DNA of 7,440 nucleotides from Syntrophorhabdus sp. PtaB.Bin184 (GCA_002067555.1 MVQQ01000109.1:1-7440), one strand, 5' to 3'. Positions 1 through 6,692 are shown, counted from the stretch's first letter. A program made the numbers and translations. Notes: generated by a model from the sequence alone, not told the origin.

Positions 1-2
1 GC

Positions 3-506
3 AACCTGGAGGAGGAGGTCAAAAAGGGAACGTTCCGCGAGGACCTGTACTACCGCCTCAACGTCGTCAATATCGTCGTCCCTCCCTTGAGGGAGCGCAG
101 GGAGGACATTCCGCTGCTCATCGATTTCTTTCTGAAAAAGTATGACCTGAAGCATAAGAAGAATGTCAAGGGACTCACCCGGGAGGCCCGTGACATCATG
201 GTCAAGTACGACTACCCGGGCAACGTCAGGGAGCTCGAGAACATCGTGGAGAGGGCCATTGTCCTGACCAGGGGAGACCACATCACCAGTCAGGACCTGC
301 CAAACCTAGCGGAGCAGGCGACGGCAGGCGACGGCAGTATTCGGGGAACCGTCGAATCCATCGAGAGATCGATGATCATCGAGGCCCTCGTAAACGCCGA
401 CTGGGTCCAGACAAAGGCGGCGGCGGCCCTCGGCCTGTCGGAGCGCATGCTGAGGTACAAGATCAAGAAGTACGGCATATCGCGGTCACCCCGCTCGGCG
501 GGCTGA
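3..506 (+). CDS. Sigma54-dependent transcriptional activator, C-terminal part (5' truncated by window edge)
   Basis: This is the last 167 codons of an NtrC-type enhancer-binding protein, which uses ATP hydrolysis to open sigma54-RNA polymerase promoters. The frame is open from base 3, so the start lies upstream of the window. The visible part begins in the AAA+ core with FREDLYYRLNVV followed by PPLRERREDIPLL, a hallmark of the family. It continues through the sensor-II segment YPGNVRELENIVERAI (about nt 210-260). It ends with a Fis-type helix-turn-helix (about nt 351-480; TKAAAALGLSERMLRYKIKKYG), the DNA-binding module. The N-terminal domain is not visible, so whether this is a two-component receiver protein or another sensor type cannot be decided. 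The stop is TGA at 504-506. The next gene begins 250 bp later, so this is probably the end of a separate transcription unit. Family assignment is very secure; targets are unknown. Confidence 0.96.
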   Translation, partial: NLEEEVKKGTFREDLYYRLNVVNIVVPPLRERREDIPLLIDFFLKKYDLKHKKNVKGLTREARDIMVKYDYPGNVRELENIVERAIVLTRGDHITSQDLPNLAEQATAGDGSIRGTVESIERSMIIEALVNADWVQTKAAAALGLSERMLRYKIKKYGISRSPRSAG

Positions 507-522
507 CCGCGAGAACGGGCCC

Positions 523-694
523 ACGCGTCGGCGCTCGCGCGCCTAACGGGCATACGCGGGAAAGAAGAAAAACTCCCAGGAACAGAGCCTGCGCTCAACA
601 AGGTTCCGATAGTTCCTGCCCTTGCCTGGTTAGCCTGTTTGCGCGCTTCGCGCTCAGACCTTTATGCCCGTATGGTTCGCGAGCGCCGACCCGT
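523..694. repeat. Long imperfect inverted repeat (possible MITE-like element or large RNA hairpin)
   Basis: Bases 523-553 are the imperfect reverse complement of 664-694. I count 26 matches in 31 aligned positions, including an uninterrupted 13-bp block (527-539 with 678-690) and an 8-bp block (546-553 with 664-671). Pairing may resume beyond a short bulge, because GAACGGG at 513-519 complements CCCGTTC at 690-696. The arms enclose about 110 bp with smaller nested dyads. The arrangement fits a small non-autonomous inverted-repeat element, a REP-like palindrome, or a structured RNA between two transcription units. I see no clear target-site duplication. The repeat is read directly from the sequence; its nature is inference. 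Confidence 0.6.
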
Positions 695-722
695 TCGGCA
701 CGCAAGGCCGGACGGTTTACAA

Positions 723-751
723 TTCATATTTTCCCTGCTCTGTGTTATAGA
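723..751 (+). promoter_or_regulatory. Candidate sigma70 promoter for the mla-type operon (weak)
   Basis: TTCATA (723-728) and TATAGA (746-751) are separated by 17 bp and each match 4 of 6 consensus bases. The predicted transcription start would fall at or within a few bases of the ATG at 757, implying a leaderless or nearly leaderless mRNA. The AT-rich patch stands out from the GC-rich surroundings. An alternative -35 (TTTACA, 716-721) is too far away for this -10. Confidence 0.3.
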
Positions 752-756
752 TAAAA

Positions 757-1884
757 ATGCCCGACGAGAATTCTTATCGTATAGAGCCGGCCGAGAACGG
801 GACAGTCACGCTTGTCCTCACGGGCAGGATAGACCTCGAGCGCTTCGGCAAGCTTGCCGGGCTTATCGGCCCCATCTTCGATACGCACAGCCCTTCGAGA
901 CTCAGTGTGGACATGAGCGGTGTCACCTATCTCGACTCGGCGGGAGCCCTCTTCATCGTCGAGCTCGAGGACGAGGCCCGGAAACGCTCGGTACCCTTCG
1001 CACTCTCCGGCCTCTCACGGGAAAAGATGGGGATCTTAAGCCTCATCGACAGGGATGCCCTGACAAAGCCAAGCCTCGCGCCCCGGGAACGGCGCATGAA
1101 CATCGTCGAGCAACTGGGCGTCGCTTCCCTGGCGGCCGTGCGGGATATTTACGATATCATATCCTTCAGCGGGGAACTCATCTGCGAGCTTGGCCACTCC
1201 CTCAAACACCTTCGGAATGTCCGATGGAACGACACGGTATCGTACATGAAGAAGGTCGGCGTGGACGGCATGCCCATCGTGGGTCTCATCAGTTTTCTCC
1301 TCGGCCTCATCATGGCGTTCATGTCCTCCCTCCAATTGAAGCAGTTCGGAGCGAACATCTACGTCGCGTCCCTTGTCGCCGTGGCGATGGTCCGTGAACT
1401 GGGACCGATCATGACGGCCATCATCGTTGCCGGGCGGTCCGGCTCCGCCTTTGCCGCCGAGATCGGCACGATGAAGGTGAACGAGGAGGTCGACGCCCTC
1501 GCCACCATGGGGTTCAGCCCCATGCGCTTTCTCTCCGTGCCGAAGGTGATCGCCTCCCTGTTCACAGTGCCCGTCCTCACAGTATTCTCCAGCATCTTCG
1601 CCATCATGGGGGGCCTCATCGTCGGGGTGCTGGGTCTCAACCTCACGATCTTCACGTACATCCAGCAAACGATGAAGGCGATATCGATCTTCGACATCGT
1701 GTCGGGGCTCATAAAGTCCGTCGTTTTCGCAGCTGCGATCTCGACCGTCGGCTGCCAGAGGGGCTTCAAGGTGCGCGGCGGAGCGGAGGCAGTGGGCAAT
1801 GCCACGACGTCGGCGGTGGTGACGTCCATATTTCTCATTATCGTGATAGATTCGACCTTTGCTATAATACTGCATTACATCTAG
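757..1884 (+). CDS. mlaE: STAS-MlaE fusion: lipid ABC transporter permease
   Basis: This 375-residue inner-membrane permease belongs to the MlaE/YrbE/Ttg2B family, which moves phospholipids between the inner membrane and an MCE protein. Residues about 5-105 form a STAS domain with the motif SVDMSGVTYLDSAG (Ser61 sits at the position phosphorylated in anti-sigma antagonists). In E. coli the equivalent is the separate protein MlaB. Residues about 115-375 are the MlaE domain, with the interfacial segment HLRNVRW before the first core membrane helix and the family signature ELGPIMTAIIVAGRSGSAFA followed by an acidic-rich EIGTMKVNEEVDAL (214-248). About five hydrophobic segments are visible (roughly 171-193, 202-226, 264-292, 312-334, 352-373). 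Length fits the fused form; E. coli MlaE is about 260 residues. No Shine-Dalgarno precedes the ATG, but no better in-frame start preserves the STAS domain. It is the first gene of the operon, with the ATPase 22 bp downstream. Confidence 0.95.
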   Translation: MPDENSYRIEPAENGTVTLVLTGRIDLERFGKLAGLIGPIFDTHSPSRLSVDMSGVTYLDSAGALFIVELEDEARKRSVPFALSGLSREKMGILSLIDRDALTKPSLAPRERRMNIVEQLGVASLAAVRDIYDIISFSGELICELGHSLKHLRNVRWNDTVSYMKKVGVDGMPIVGLISFLLGLIMAFMSSLQLKQFGANIYVASLVAVAMVRELGPIMTAIIVAGRSGSAFAAEIGTMKVNEEVDALATMGFSPMRFLSVPKVIASLFTVPVLTVFSSIFAIMGGLIVGVLGLNLTIFTYIQQTMKAISIFDIVSGLIKSVVFAAAISTVGCQRGFKVRGGAEAVGNATTSAVVTSIFLIIVIDSTFAIILHYI

Positions 1885-1906
1885 GCACCAGGGTGGGAAG
1901 GAAAAC

Positions 1907-2689
1907 GTGAACAATACCGAACCGGTCATAAGAGTGGAAGGCTTGACCGTGCGATACGGCAGCAACACGGTTCTCAGGGACGTCAACTTTGAAGTGAGAC
2001 CCGGCGAGATATTCGTCATCATGGGGGGAAGCGGGTGCGGGAAATCGACGCTCCTCAAGCACGTCATTGGCATAGAAACCCCGGCAAAGGGGGACATCTG
2101 GATCAACGGGACGGACACGTCGAAACTTGACGACCGGGAGCTTCGAAAGCTGCACATGGGCATCGGGATGCTCTTCCAGTCAAGCGCCCTTTTCGGCTCC
2201 ATGACCATAGGCGAGAACGTGGCCCTTCCCCTCACGGAATTCACCGGCCTGCCGATGAAGGACATAGAATCGATCGTGAAGATGAAGCTCGGCATGGTGG
2301 AGCTTGCCGGTTACGACAACCACTATCCCTCCGAACTGTCGGGGGGCATGAAGAAACGCGCCGGGATAGCGCGGGCAATGGCGCTCGACCCTGCCATGCT
2401 CTTCCTCGACGAACCGTCGGCGGGCCTTGACCCCGTCACGTCAGCCGAACTGGACGTCCTCATCAGGAAGCTCAATGAAGGGACCGGCACAACCATGGTC
2501 ATCGTCACCCATGAACTGGAGACGATATTCAATATATCCCACCGTATCATCATGCTCGACAGGGACGCGAAGGGCATCATCGCCGAAGGCGACCCCCGCA
2601 TGCTACGGACGGATTCCGATGACTCCCGGGTCACGGACTTCTTCAACCGGCGAGTTACGGAAAAAAAGAGTGAAGGAATGACGACATGA
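1907..2689 (+). CDS. mlaF: MlaF-like lipid ABC transporter ATP-binding protein
   Basis: A 260-residue cytoplasmic ABC ATPase of the MlaF/Ttg2A type that energises the MlaE-like permease. All nucleotide-binding elements are intact: Walker A GGSGCGKST (40-48), Q-loop Gln91 in LFQSSALF, signature LSGGM (144-148), Walker B MLFLDEP (164-170), D-loop SAGLDP (171-176) and H-loop His202. The LSGGMKKRAGIARAMALDP stretch is typical of the Mla branch rather than the LSGGQ of most importers. The start is GTG, supported by a GGGAAGGA Shine-Dalgarno at 1895-1902, four bases away. The stop overlaps the next start (ATGA at 2686-2689), implying translational coupling. The STAS domain on the neighbouring permease is the likely partner of this ATPase, as MlaB is of MlaF in E. 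coli. I see nothing missing or unusual. Confidence 0.96.
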   Translation: MNNTEPVIRVEGLTVRYGSNTVLRDVNFEVRPGEIFVIMGGSGCGKSTLLKHVIGIETPAKGDIWINGTDTSKLDDRELRKLHMGIGMLFQSSALFGSMTIGENVALPLTEFTGLPMKDIESIVKMKLGMVELAGYDNHYPSELSGGMKKRAGIARAMALDPAMLFLDEPSAGLDPVTSAELDVLIRKLNEGTGTTMVIVTHELETIFNISHRIIMLDRDAKGIIAEGDPRMLRTDSDDSRVTDFFNRRVTEKKSEGMTT

Positions 2690-3609
2690 TAAAGAAGAAG
2701 ACCTATTTCCTGGTAGGTTTTTTCGTGCTTGCGGGCGCCCTGATAGCTATAGGGACCATCATCTGGCTCGGCGCCTCCCAGTACCTCCAGAAGGGTGAGC
2801 GATTCGTCACCTATTTCGATGAATCCGTTCAGGGGCTTCAGGTCGACTCGAGCGTCAAGTACAGGGGCGTCGAGATCGGCATGGTGGAGAGGATCGGCGT
2901 CGCGCCCGACTACCGCCTTATCGAGGTCGTTATGAAGATCAACTTCAGCGGAGATGCGGCCAACAAAACCATAGCGAAGTTGAAGGCGGCGGGTATAACG
3001 GGGATAGTCTATGTCGAGCTGGACCACCGCAAGAAGGGAGATATCGTCAGAACACCGCAGATCACCTTCGAGCCCGACTATCCCGTCATCCCTTCAAACC
3101 CGTCGGAGATCCAGGAGATCGTGTCGGGCGTCGACGACGTGGTGAAGAAGATGAAGGAGGTAAACTTCAAAGCCATCTCCGACGAACTCGTGTCGGCGAC
3201 AAAAAGCGTGAACACCTTCTTTGCGGGACAGAAGATGACAGGGATAATCACGAACCTGGAGAACATGACCCGGACCCTTTCCGATTCCGCGAACCAGCTG
3301 GCGAAGATGGTGGGTGACGGCAGGGCCGACGAGATCCTGAGCGATGCCCGGGACACGGTGCGCGATGCGAAGGAGACGATCGCCCGGGTGAAGTCGGAGC
3401 TCGAAAAGATGAGGCTCGCCGAGACCGCAGCCAGGACCACGAGGATGATCGAGGACATCTCGCGCAGATCAAAGACGATCACCATGGAGGTCCAGCTCAC
3501 CGGCGAGAACCTGCGCAGGGCATCCGAGAACCTGGACCAGCTCATCGAGCGACTCAAGGCGGATCCGTCGGATATCCTGTTCAGCGATCCACCCCCGAAA
3601 AAGAGGTAA
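2686..3609 (+). CDS. mlaD: MlaD-like MCE domain protein with long helical C-terminus
   Basis: A 307-residue substrate-binding component of the lipid transporter, anchored in the inner membrane and facing the periplasm. An N-terminal membrane helix (about residues 6-29) follows a basic MIKKK start. The MCE domain follows at about 38-135, with the characteristic VQGLQVDSSVKYRGVEIGMV segment (48-67) and the ITGIVYVELD strand (104-113). Residues about 141-292 are rich in charged heptad-like sequence predicted to be helical or coiled coil. The tail ends PSDILFSDPPPKKR, resembling the proline-rich ends of longer MCE proteins. E. coli MlaD is about 183 residues, so the tail is much extended and could form a periplasm-spanning stalk or needle. 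The start overlaps the mlaF stop by 4 bp and has a GAAGGA Shine-Dalgarno at 2672-2677. The MCE assignment is firm; the needle idea is inference. Confidence 0.95.
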   Translation: MIKKKTYFLVGFFVLAGALIAIGTIIWLGASQYLQKGERFVTYFDESVQGLQVDSSVKYRGVEIGMVERIGVAPDYRLIEVVMKINFSGDAANKTIAKLKAAGITGIVYVELDHRKKGDIVRTPQITFEPDYPVIPSNPSEIQEIVSGVDDVVKKMKEVNFKAISDELVSATKSVNTFFAGQKMTGIITNLENMTRTLSDSANQLAKMVGDGRADEILSDARDTVRDAKETIARVKSELEKMRLAETAARTTRMIEDISRRSKTITMEVQLTGENLRRASENLDQLIERLKADPSDILFSDPPPKKR

Positions 3610-3612
3610 ACG

Positions 3613-4248
3613 ATGAAAAGACCATCTACAAGAACAGCGGCGTTTCTTCTCTTTTCCCTCCTGTGCCTCACGCTCGTCGCGGGCTGTCTCGGGAGGACAA
3701 AACCGCCCTTCATCATGGACCAGTACACCCTTGATTACGCGCCCCCTGCCGACACCGCCGACAAGCCCCTGGAAGAGCTCATCCGCGTGGAGAGGTTTGC
3801 CGTCGCGCCGGCGTTCAATTCCACTTCCATGGTGATCAGGAAAGGACAGTATCGTTTCGACACCTACGACTACAGCCGCTGGCGCGTCAACCCGGCGGAC
3901 ATGGTAACGGGCTTCGTGCTCAGGGACATCACCCGCGCCGGGATCTTCAAGGGCACATATTCCTGGTATGATTCCGACCTCTCCCGGTATATCCTGGAAG
4001 GCTACGTCGACGAGTTCTGCGAGACCGAAGGCAAGGGGCTCTTAAGCGTCCGCGTCACTCTTGTGGACACGAAGGCAAATAACCCCGTGGAGCAGGTTGT
4101 CTTTCAAAGACAGTACACCCATTCGGCCCCTGTGGGCGGCAATTCCCCCGATGCCCTGGCGGCCGCCCTGAGTGCCGCCATGAAGGAGCTCTCCGGCAAA
4201 CTCGTGACGGACATAGCCGCCGCCCTCAGGAAAGACGTCGAAAAATGA
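3613..4248 (+). CDS. ABC-type transport auxiliary (PqiC-like) lipoprotein
   Basis: A 211-residue predicted lipoprotein. Residues 1-24 are a signal peptide with a long hydrophobic core and the lipobox LVAGC; Cys25 would be lipidated. Residue +2 is Leu, not Asp, which favours outer-membrane localisation. The mature part starts with a YTLDYAPP motif (residues 38-45), then a beta-rich region with VERFAVAPAFNSTSMVIRKG (59-78), YSRWRVNP (87-94) and a C-terminal amphipathic helix. This pattern matches the auxiliary lipoproteins (PqiC/YmbA-like) found with MCE transporters. It begins 3 bp after the MCE gene with AGAGGT (3602-3607) as ribosome site inside that gene's end. It probably provides the outer-membrane docking point, a role that MlaA/MlaC fill in E. 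coli. Sequence in this family is divergent, so the call rests on lipobox, motifs and operon position together. Confidence 0.87.
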   Translation: MKRPSTRTAAFLLFSLLCLTLVAGCLGRTKPPFIMDQYTLDYAPPADTADKPLEELIRVERFAVAPAFNSTSMVIRKGQYRFDTYDYSRWRVNPADMVTGFVLRDITRAGIFKGTYSWYDSDLSRYILEGYVDEFCETEGKGLLSVRVTLVDTKANNPVEQVVFQRQYTHSAPVGGNSPDALAAALSAAMKELSGKLVTDIAAALRKDVEK

Positions 4249-4257
4249 CAGGACCCC

Positions 4258-4288
4258 TTGACAGACAGCCCTTTCTGGCCAATATTAC
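4258..4288 (+). promoter_or_regulatory. Candidate sigma70 promoter of the kinase cassette
   Basis: A perfect -35 hexamer TTGACA lies at 4258-4263. The best -10 candidates are TATTAC (4283-4288, 19-bp spacer) or the poorer AATATT (4281-4286, 17-bp spacer). A small dyad CCAA/TTGG (4279-4282 / 4289-4292) brackets the -10 and could be an operator, though it is too short to be convincing. The position in the only gap between the transporter operon and the kinases supports a promoter here. Confidence 0.45.
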
Positions 4289-4302
4289 TTGGGTCGAAAC
4301 TG

Positions 4303-4308
4303 TAAGGA
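4303..4308 (+). promoter_or_regulatory. Shine-Dalgarno fixing the GTG start of the GAF kinase
   Basis: TAAGGA lies 8 bases before the GTG at 4317 and is the only good ribosome site in this gap. It supports the GTG start over internal ATG codons. Confidence 0.6.
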
Positions 4309-4316
4309 TCTAACAA

Positions 4317-5912
4317 GTGACTGAAAGAAACCCGGAAGACGACTTTAAGACAGGGCTCCCGGAACCACCCGGGGAGCAGCTCCTTGTCTGTGAACGGGCC
4401 CTGAGTACCTCGGAGCGAAAGCTCTCGTCCATGCTCGAGCTCGGGCGCCTCATCGGTCTCGACCTCAACCTCGACGACATGCTCATCCAGATAGCCTCGA
4501 AGGCCAAGGAGGTCCTTGAAGCGGACAGGTTCAACCTCCTCCTTTACGATCCGAAGACGGATGAGCTCTGGACAAAGATGGTCTTCGAGATCGAAGGCAG
4601 GGAATTCCGCACGCCGTCCCACGTCGGACTCGCGGGGTACGCCTTCCACACGGGACAGACCGTCAATGTCGAGGATGCGCACGAGGACCCCCGTTTCTTC
4701 CGCTATATCGAAGAGGCCATAGGCTACACGACAAAGAGCATGCTCTGCATGCCTTTCTTCTCGAGGTCCGGCGCCGTTCTCGGCGTCATGCAACTCATCA
4801 ACAAGCGTGAGGGAAGGTTTACCGCCGAAGACGAGACGCTCCTCCGGATGTTCACCAACCACGCTTCGGTCTTCATCGAGATCGCCCAGCTCCAGAAGGA
4901 GCGCATGGACACCCTGGAAGAGTCCCGCAGGGAACTCGCCCGTCTCAACAAGGCAAAGGGCAAGGCCCTCGACCACCTCTCCCACGAACTGAAGACACCC
5001 CTCGCCCTCATCCAGGGGTATCTGCGCATCCTGAAGAGAAAGATATCCAAAGAACCGGGGGGCGGGCCGGTGCTGGGGTATTTCGACATCCTCAAGCATT
5101 ACATGACACGCCTTTTCGAGGTGCAGAAGGAATGTGAGAAGATCATGCTCGCCTATCGCGAGATGGAGGAGGAAAACCTCGTCGATGAACTCGAGAACCT
5201 CTGGAAGAAGATCGAGGGTATGGACATCCCCGTCGACACCAGGGAGCACTGGCAGACCCTCAAGGAATGCGTTGCCAGCTACATCCCCCCCGACAGCAGA
5301 TCGGAAAGCATGTTCCTCCTCTATCCCGTGGCTCAAAAGGCCATAGCAGACACCCGGGCCAACGCTCCCCATCGCGATATCGAATTCCGCCTGACCGGAG
5401 ATGAGGACGCCTCCATATTCATGGACGTCGTCGTGGTGAGGGACATGATGGCGGGGCTTCTCAAGAATGCCGTGGAGAACACGCCTGACGGGGGCCTCGT
5501 CGAGGTATCCGTCACAGCGGACGAAAGGAACGTCACCGTCGCTGTCAGGGATTACGGCATCGGGATCACCGAGCAGAACAAGGAGCACGTCTTTGAAGGC
5601 TTCTTCCACACCCAGGAGACCGACCTGTACGGCTCCAAGAATGCATACGACTTCGGAGCCGGCGGCAAGGGACTCGACCTTTTCCAGATGAAGGTGTACG
5701 GGCGGCGTTTCGGCTTCGACATCTCGATGAAGAGCTCCCGCTGTGTTCACATCCCCACCGACAGGGACCTGTGTCCCGGGAGGATCTCCGAGTGCCGCTT
5801 CGTCTCGCGCCGGCAGGACTGCCTGGAAACCGGCGGAACTACTTTTTATTTGACTTTTCCCGCCGTGAAAGAATATCTTAAGACCAGTAGTAGGGACGAG
5901 TCAACTCCTTAA
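4317..5912 (+). CDS. Soluble GAF-domain sensor histidine kinase with cysteine-rich insertion
   Basis: A 531-residue kinase without membrane segments, so a cytoplasmic sensor. Residues about 25-45 are a helical leader and 46-195 a GAF domain (GLAGYAFHTGQTVNVEDAHEDPRF and VMQLINKREG are typical). A short coiled coil leads to the DHp helix with H-box DHLSHELKTPL; His223 is the predicted phosphorylated residue. The ATPase domain has an N-box LLKNAVENTPDG (381-392), G1 RDYGIGIT (411-418), F-box VFEGFF and a variant G2, GKGLDL (450-455), where Asp replaces the usual second Gly. Two oddities stand out. About 50 extra residues separate His223 from the N-box compared with classical kinases. A segment with Cys476, Cys486, Cys493 and Cys502 is inserted before the last ATPase strand (GGTTFYLTFP). 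The ligand is unknown; redox or metal sensing is suggested only by the cysteines. The next kinase starts 15 bp downstream. Confidence 0.95.
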   Translation: MTERNPEDDFKTGLPEPPGEQLLVCERALSTSERKLSSMLELGRLIGLDLNLDDMLIQIASKAKEVLEADRFNLLLYDPKTDELWTKMVFEIEGREFRTPSHVGLAGYAFHTGQTVNVEDAHEDPRFFRYIEEAIGYTTKSMLCMPFFSRSGAVLGVMQLINKREGRFTAEDETLLRMFTNHASVFIEIAQLQKERMDTLEESRRELARLNKAKGKALDHLSHELKTPLALIQGYLRILKRKISKEPGGGPVLGYFDILKHYMTRLFEVQKECEKIMLAYREMEEENLVDELENLWKKIEGMDIPVDTREHWQTLKECVASYIPPDSRSESMFLLYPVAQKAIADTRANAPHRDIEFRLTGDEDASIFMDVVVVRDMMAGLLKNAVENTPDGGLVEVSVTADERNVTVAVRDYGIGITEQNKEHVFEGFFHTQETDLYGSKNAYDFGAGGKGLDLFQMKVYGRRFGFDISMKSSRCVHIPTDRDLCPGRISECRFVSRRQDCLETGGTTFYLTFPAVKEYLKTSSRDESTP

Positions 5913-5927
5913 TCCAAGGCCTGGTAA

Positions 5928-6662
5928 ATGACCCGTAAAGATCCCCTCGTTGACCTGCTTATCCACGATCTCACCGGTCCGTTGTCGATCGTACTGACAA
6001 GCGTCAACAACCTCTTGAGCAAAAAAGACAAGTGCGAACCCTACAATGAGTATCAGCGGGACACGCTGAAAAGGGCACAGCGCAATGCCGAGAAGGCGAA
6101 AGCCCTCCTTCTCGAGATCATTGAGGTCTACCGTTCCGAAGAAGGTCTTTTCAGACGTGACGCATTCCTTATCTCCGATATTCTCAGGGAGGCGCTCGTC
6201 GATGCCATCGAGGTCGCCGCTCCCTCCATCGGCGAGGAACTGGCGCATGCCGAAGTATCCAACTACGCAGAGATCCTCGAGCAGAACGGCATCACCATAG
6301 AGGTTGCGGGCAGGTATGAGAAGACCCCCTTTACACACGACCCCAAGAAAATACGTCAGATCCTGAGGAACCTCATCTCCAATGCCCTCAAGTACCGAAA
6401 GAACACGATGAGGCTCACCATAACGGGGGACCTTGACCTCGTCATAGCCGTCACTGACGACGGTGAGGGAATACCGCCGGAGAAGCAAGACTATATATTC
6501 AAGCGTTTTTTCCACGCGAACAGGGAAAAGGATGAACCTGAGGGCCTAGGGTTCGGCCTTTCCTGCGTGAAGAATCTTGTCGAGAAGATGCGGGGGGAGA
6601 TATCACTGAAAAGCGGAGAGGGCACGGGTTCATGTTTCACCGTGCGCATACCTCCCCTGTGA
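5928..6662 (+). CDS. Short cytoplasmic histidine kinase without sensor domain
   Basis: A 244-residue protein made almost entirely of a histidine kinase transmitter. The N-terminus carries an H-box variant, IHDLTGPLSIV, with His13 as predicted phosphoacceptor and Asp rather than Glu next to it, as in other HD-type kinases. The ATPase domain follows: N-box LRNLISNALKY (146-156), G1 TDDGEGIP (176-183), F-box IFKRFFH, G2 GLGFGLS (206-212) and the closing GTGSCFTVRIP strand. All ATP-binding elements look intact. No input domain or membrane helix exists, so it may be regulated by partner binding, receive signals from the preceding GAF kinase, or act as a phosphatase or phosphotransfer partner. The ATG has a weak AAGG site (5916-5919). 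It lies between the GAF kinase (15 bp) and the receiver gene (30 bp), most likely in one operon. Confidence 0.92.
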   Translation: MTRKDPLVDLLIHDLTGPLSIVLTSVNNLLSKKDKCEPYNEYQRDTLKRAQRNAEKAKALLLEIIEVYRSEEGLFRRDAFLISDILREALVDAIEVAAPSIGEELAHAEVSNYAEILEQNGITIEVAGRYEKTPFTHDPKKIRQILRNLISNALKYRKNTMRLTITGDLDLVIAVTDDGEGIPPEKQDYIFKRFFHANREKDEPEGLGFGLSCVKNLVEKMRGEISLKSGEGTGSCFTVRIPPL

Positions 6663-6680
6663 TGTCGGAATCAAAAATAT

Positions 6681-6687
6681 AAGGAGG
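6681..6687 (+). promoter_or_regulatory. Strong Shine-Dalgarno for the response regulator
   Basis: AAGGAGG ends 5 bases before the ATG at 6693. It is the best ribosome site in the kinase cassette and suggests the receiver is made in excess over the two kinases, as is usual for response regulators. Confidence 0.75.
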
Positions 6688-6692
6688 CAATA

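Larger units (their letters stand above)
507..756. other. 250-bp intergenic region with structured inverted repeat
   Basis: No convincing gene is present. Open frames crossing this stretch on either strand resemble no family I know and are best read as high-GC shadows. The region contains a long imperfect inverted repeat (separate entry), and smaller dyads inside it: GCGCG/CGCGC at 641-645/649-653 and CAGGAAC/GTTCCTG at 577-583/612-618. A short hairpin GCCGA/TCGGC lies at 685-689/695-699. No T-run follows any of these stems, so none is a canonical intrinsic terminator. Confidence 0.6.

Noticed and set aside
628..644. Possible sigma54 promoter (TGG...TTTGC) upstream of the transporter operon
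   Set aside because: The spacing between GG and GC is 11 bases instead of the required 10, and the -24 box lacks the rest of the consensus. The nearby sigma54 activator made it tempting but is not evidence.
600..700. tRNA-like look of the GC-rich hairpins and GGTTCGCGA in the first intergenic region
   Set aside because: The arms do not assemble into a cloverleaf, there is no acceptor stem pairing, and the hairpins are better explained by the inverted repeat.
639..1397. 252-codon + strand open frame overlapping the start of the permease gene
   Set aside because: It is an out-of-frame reading of the STAS-MlaE gene, rich in Arg, His and Pro, with no ribosome site or family resemblance.
1036..2295. 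419-codon open frame on the - strand opposite the permease and ATPase genes
   Set aside because: It is a shadow of two well-supported genes; the translated sequence is low-complexity, His/Asp/Arg-rich and shows no domain.
4104..5750. 548-codon open frame on the - strand opposite the lipoprotein and GAF kinase genes
   Set aside because: It is antisense to two clear protein families. Its composition is that of a GC-rich complement (many Leu, Glu, Val, His, Gly) and it has no recognisable motif.
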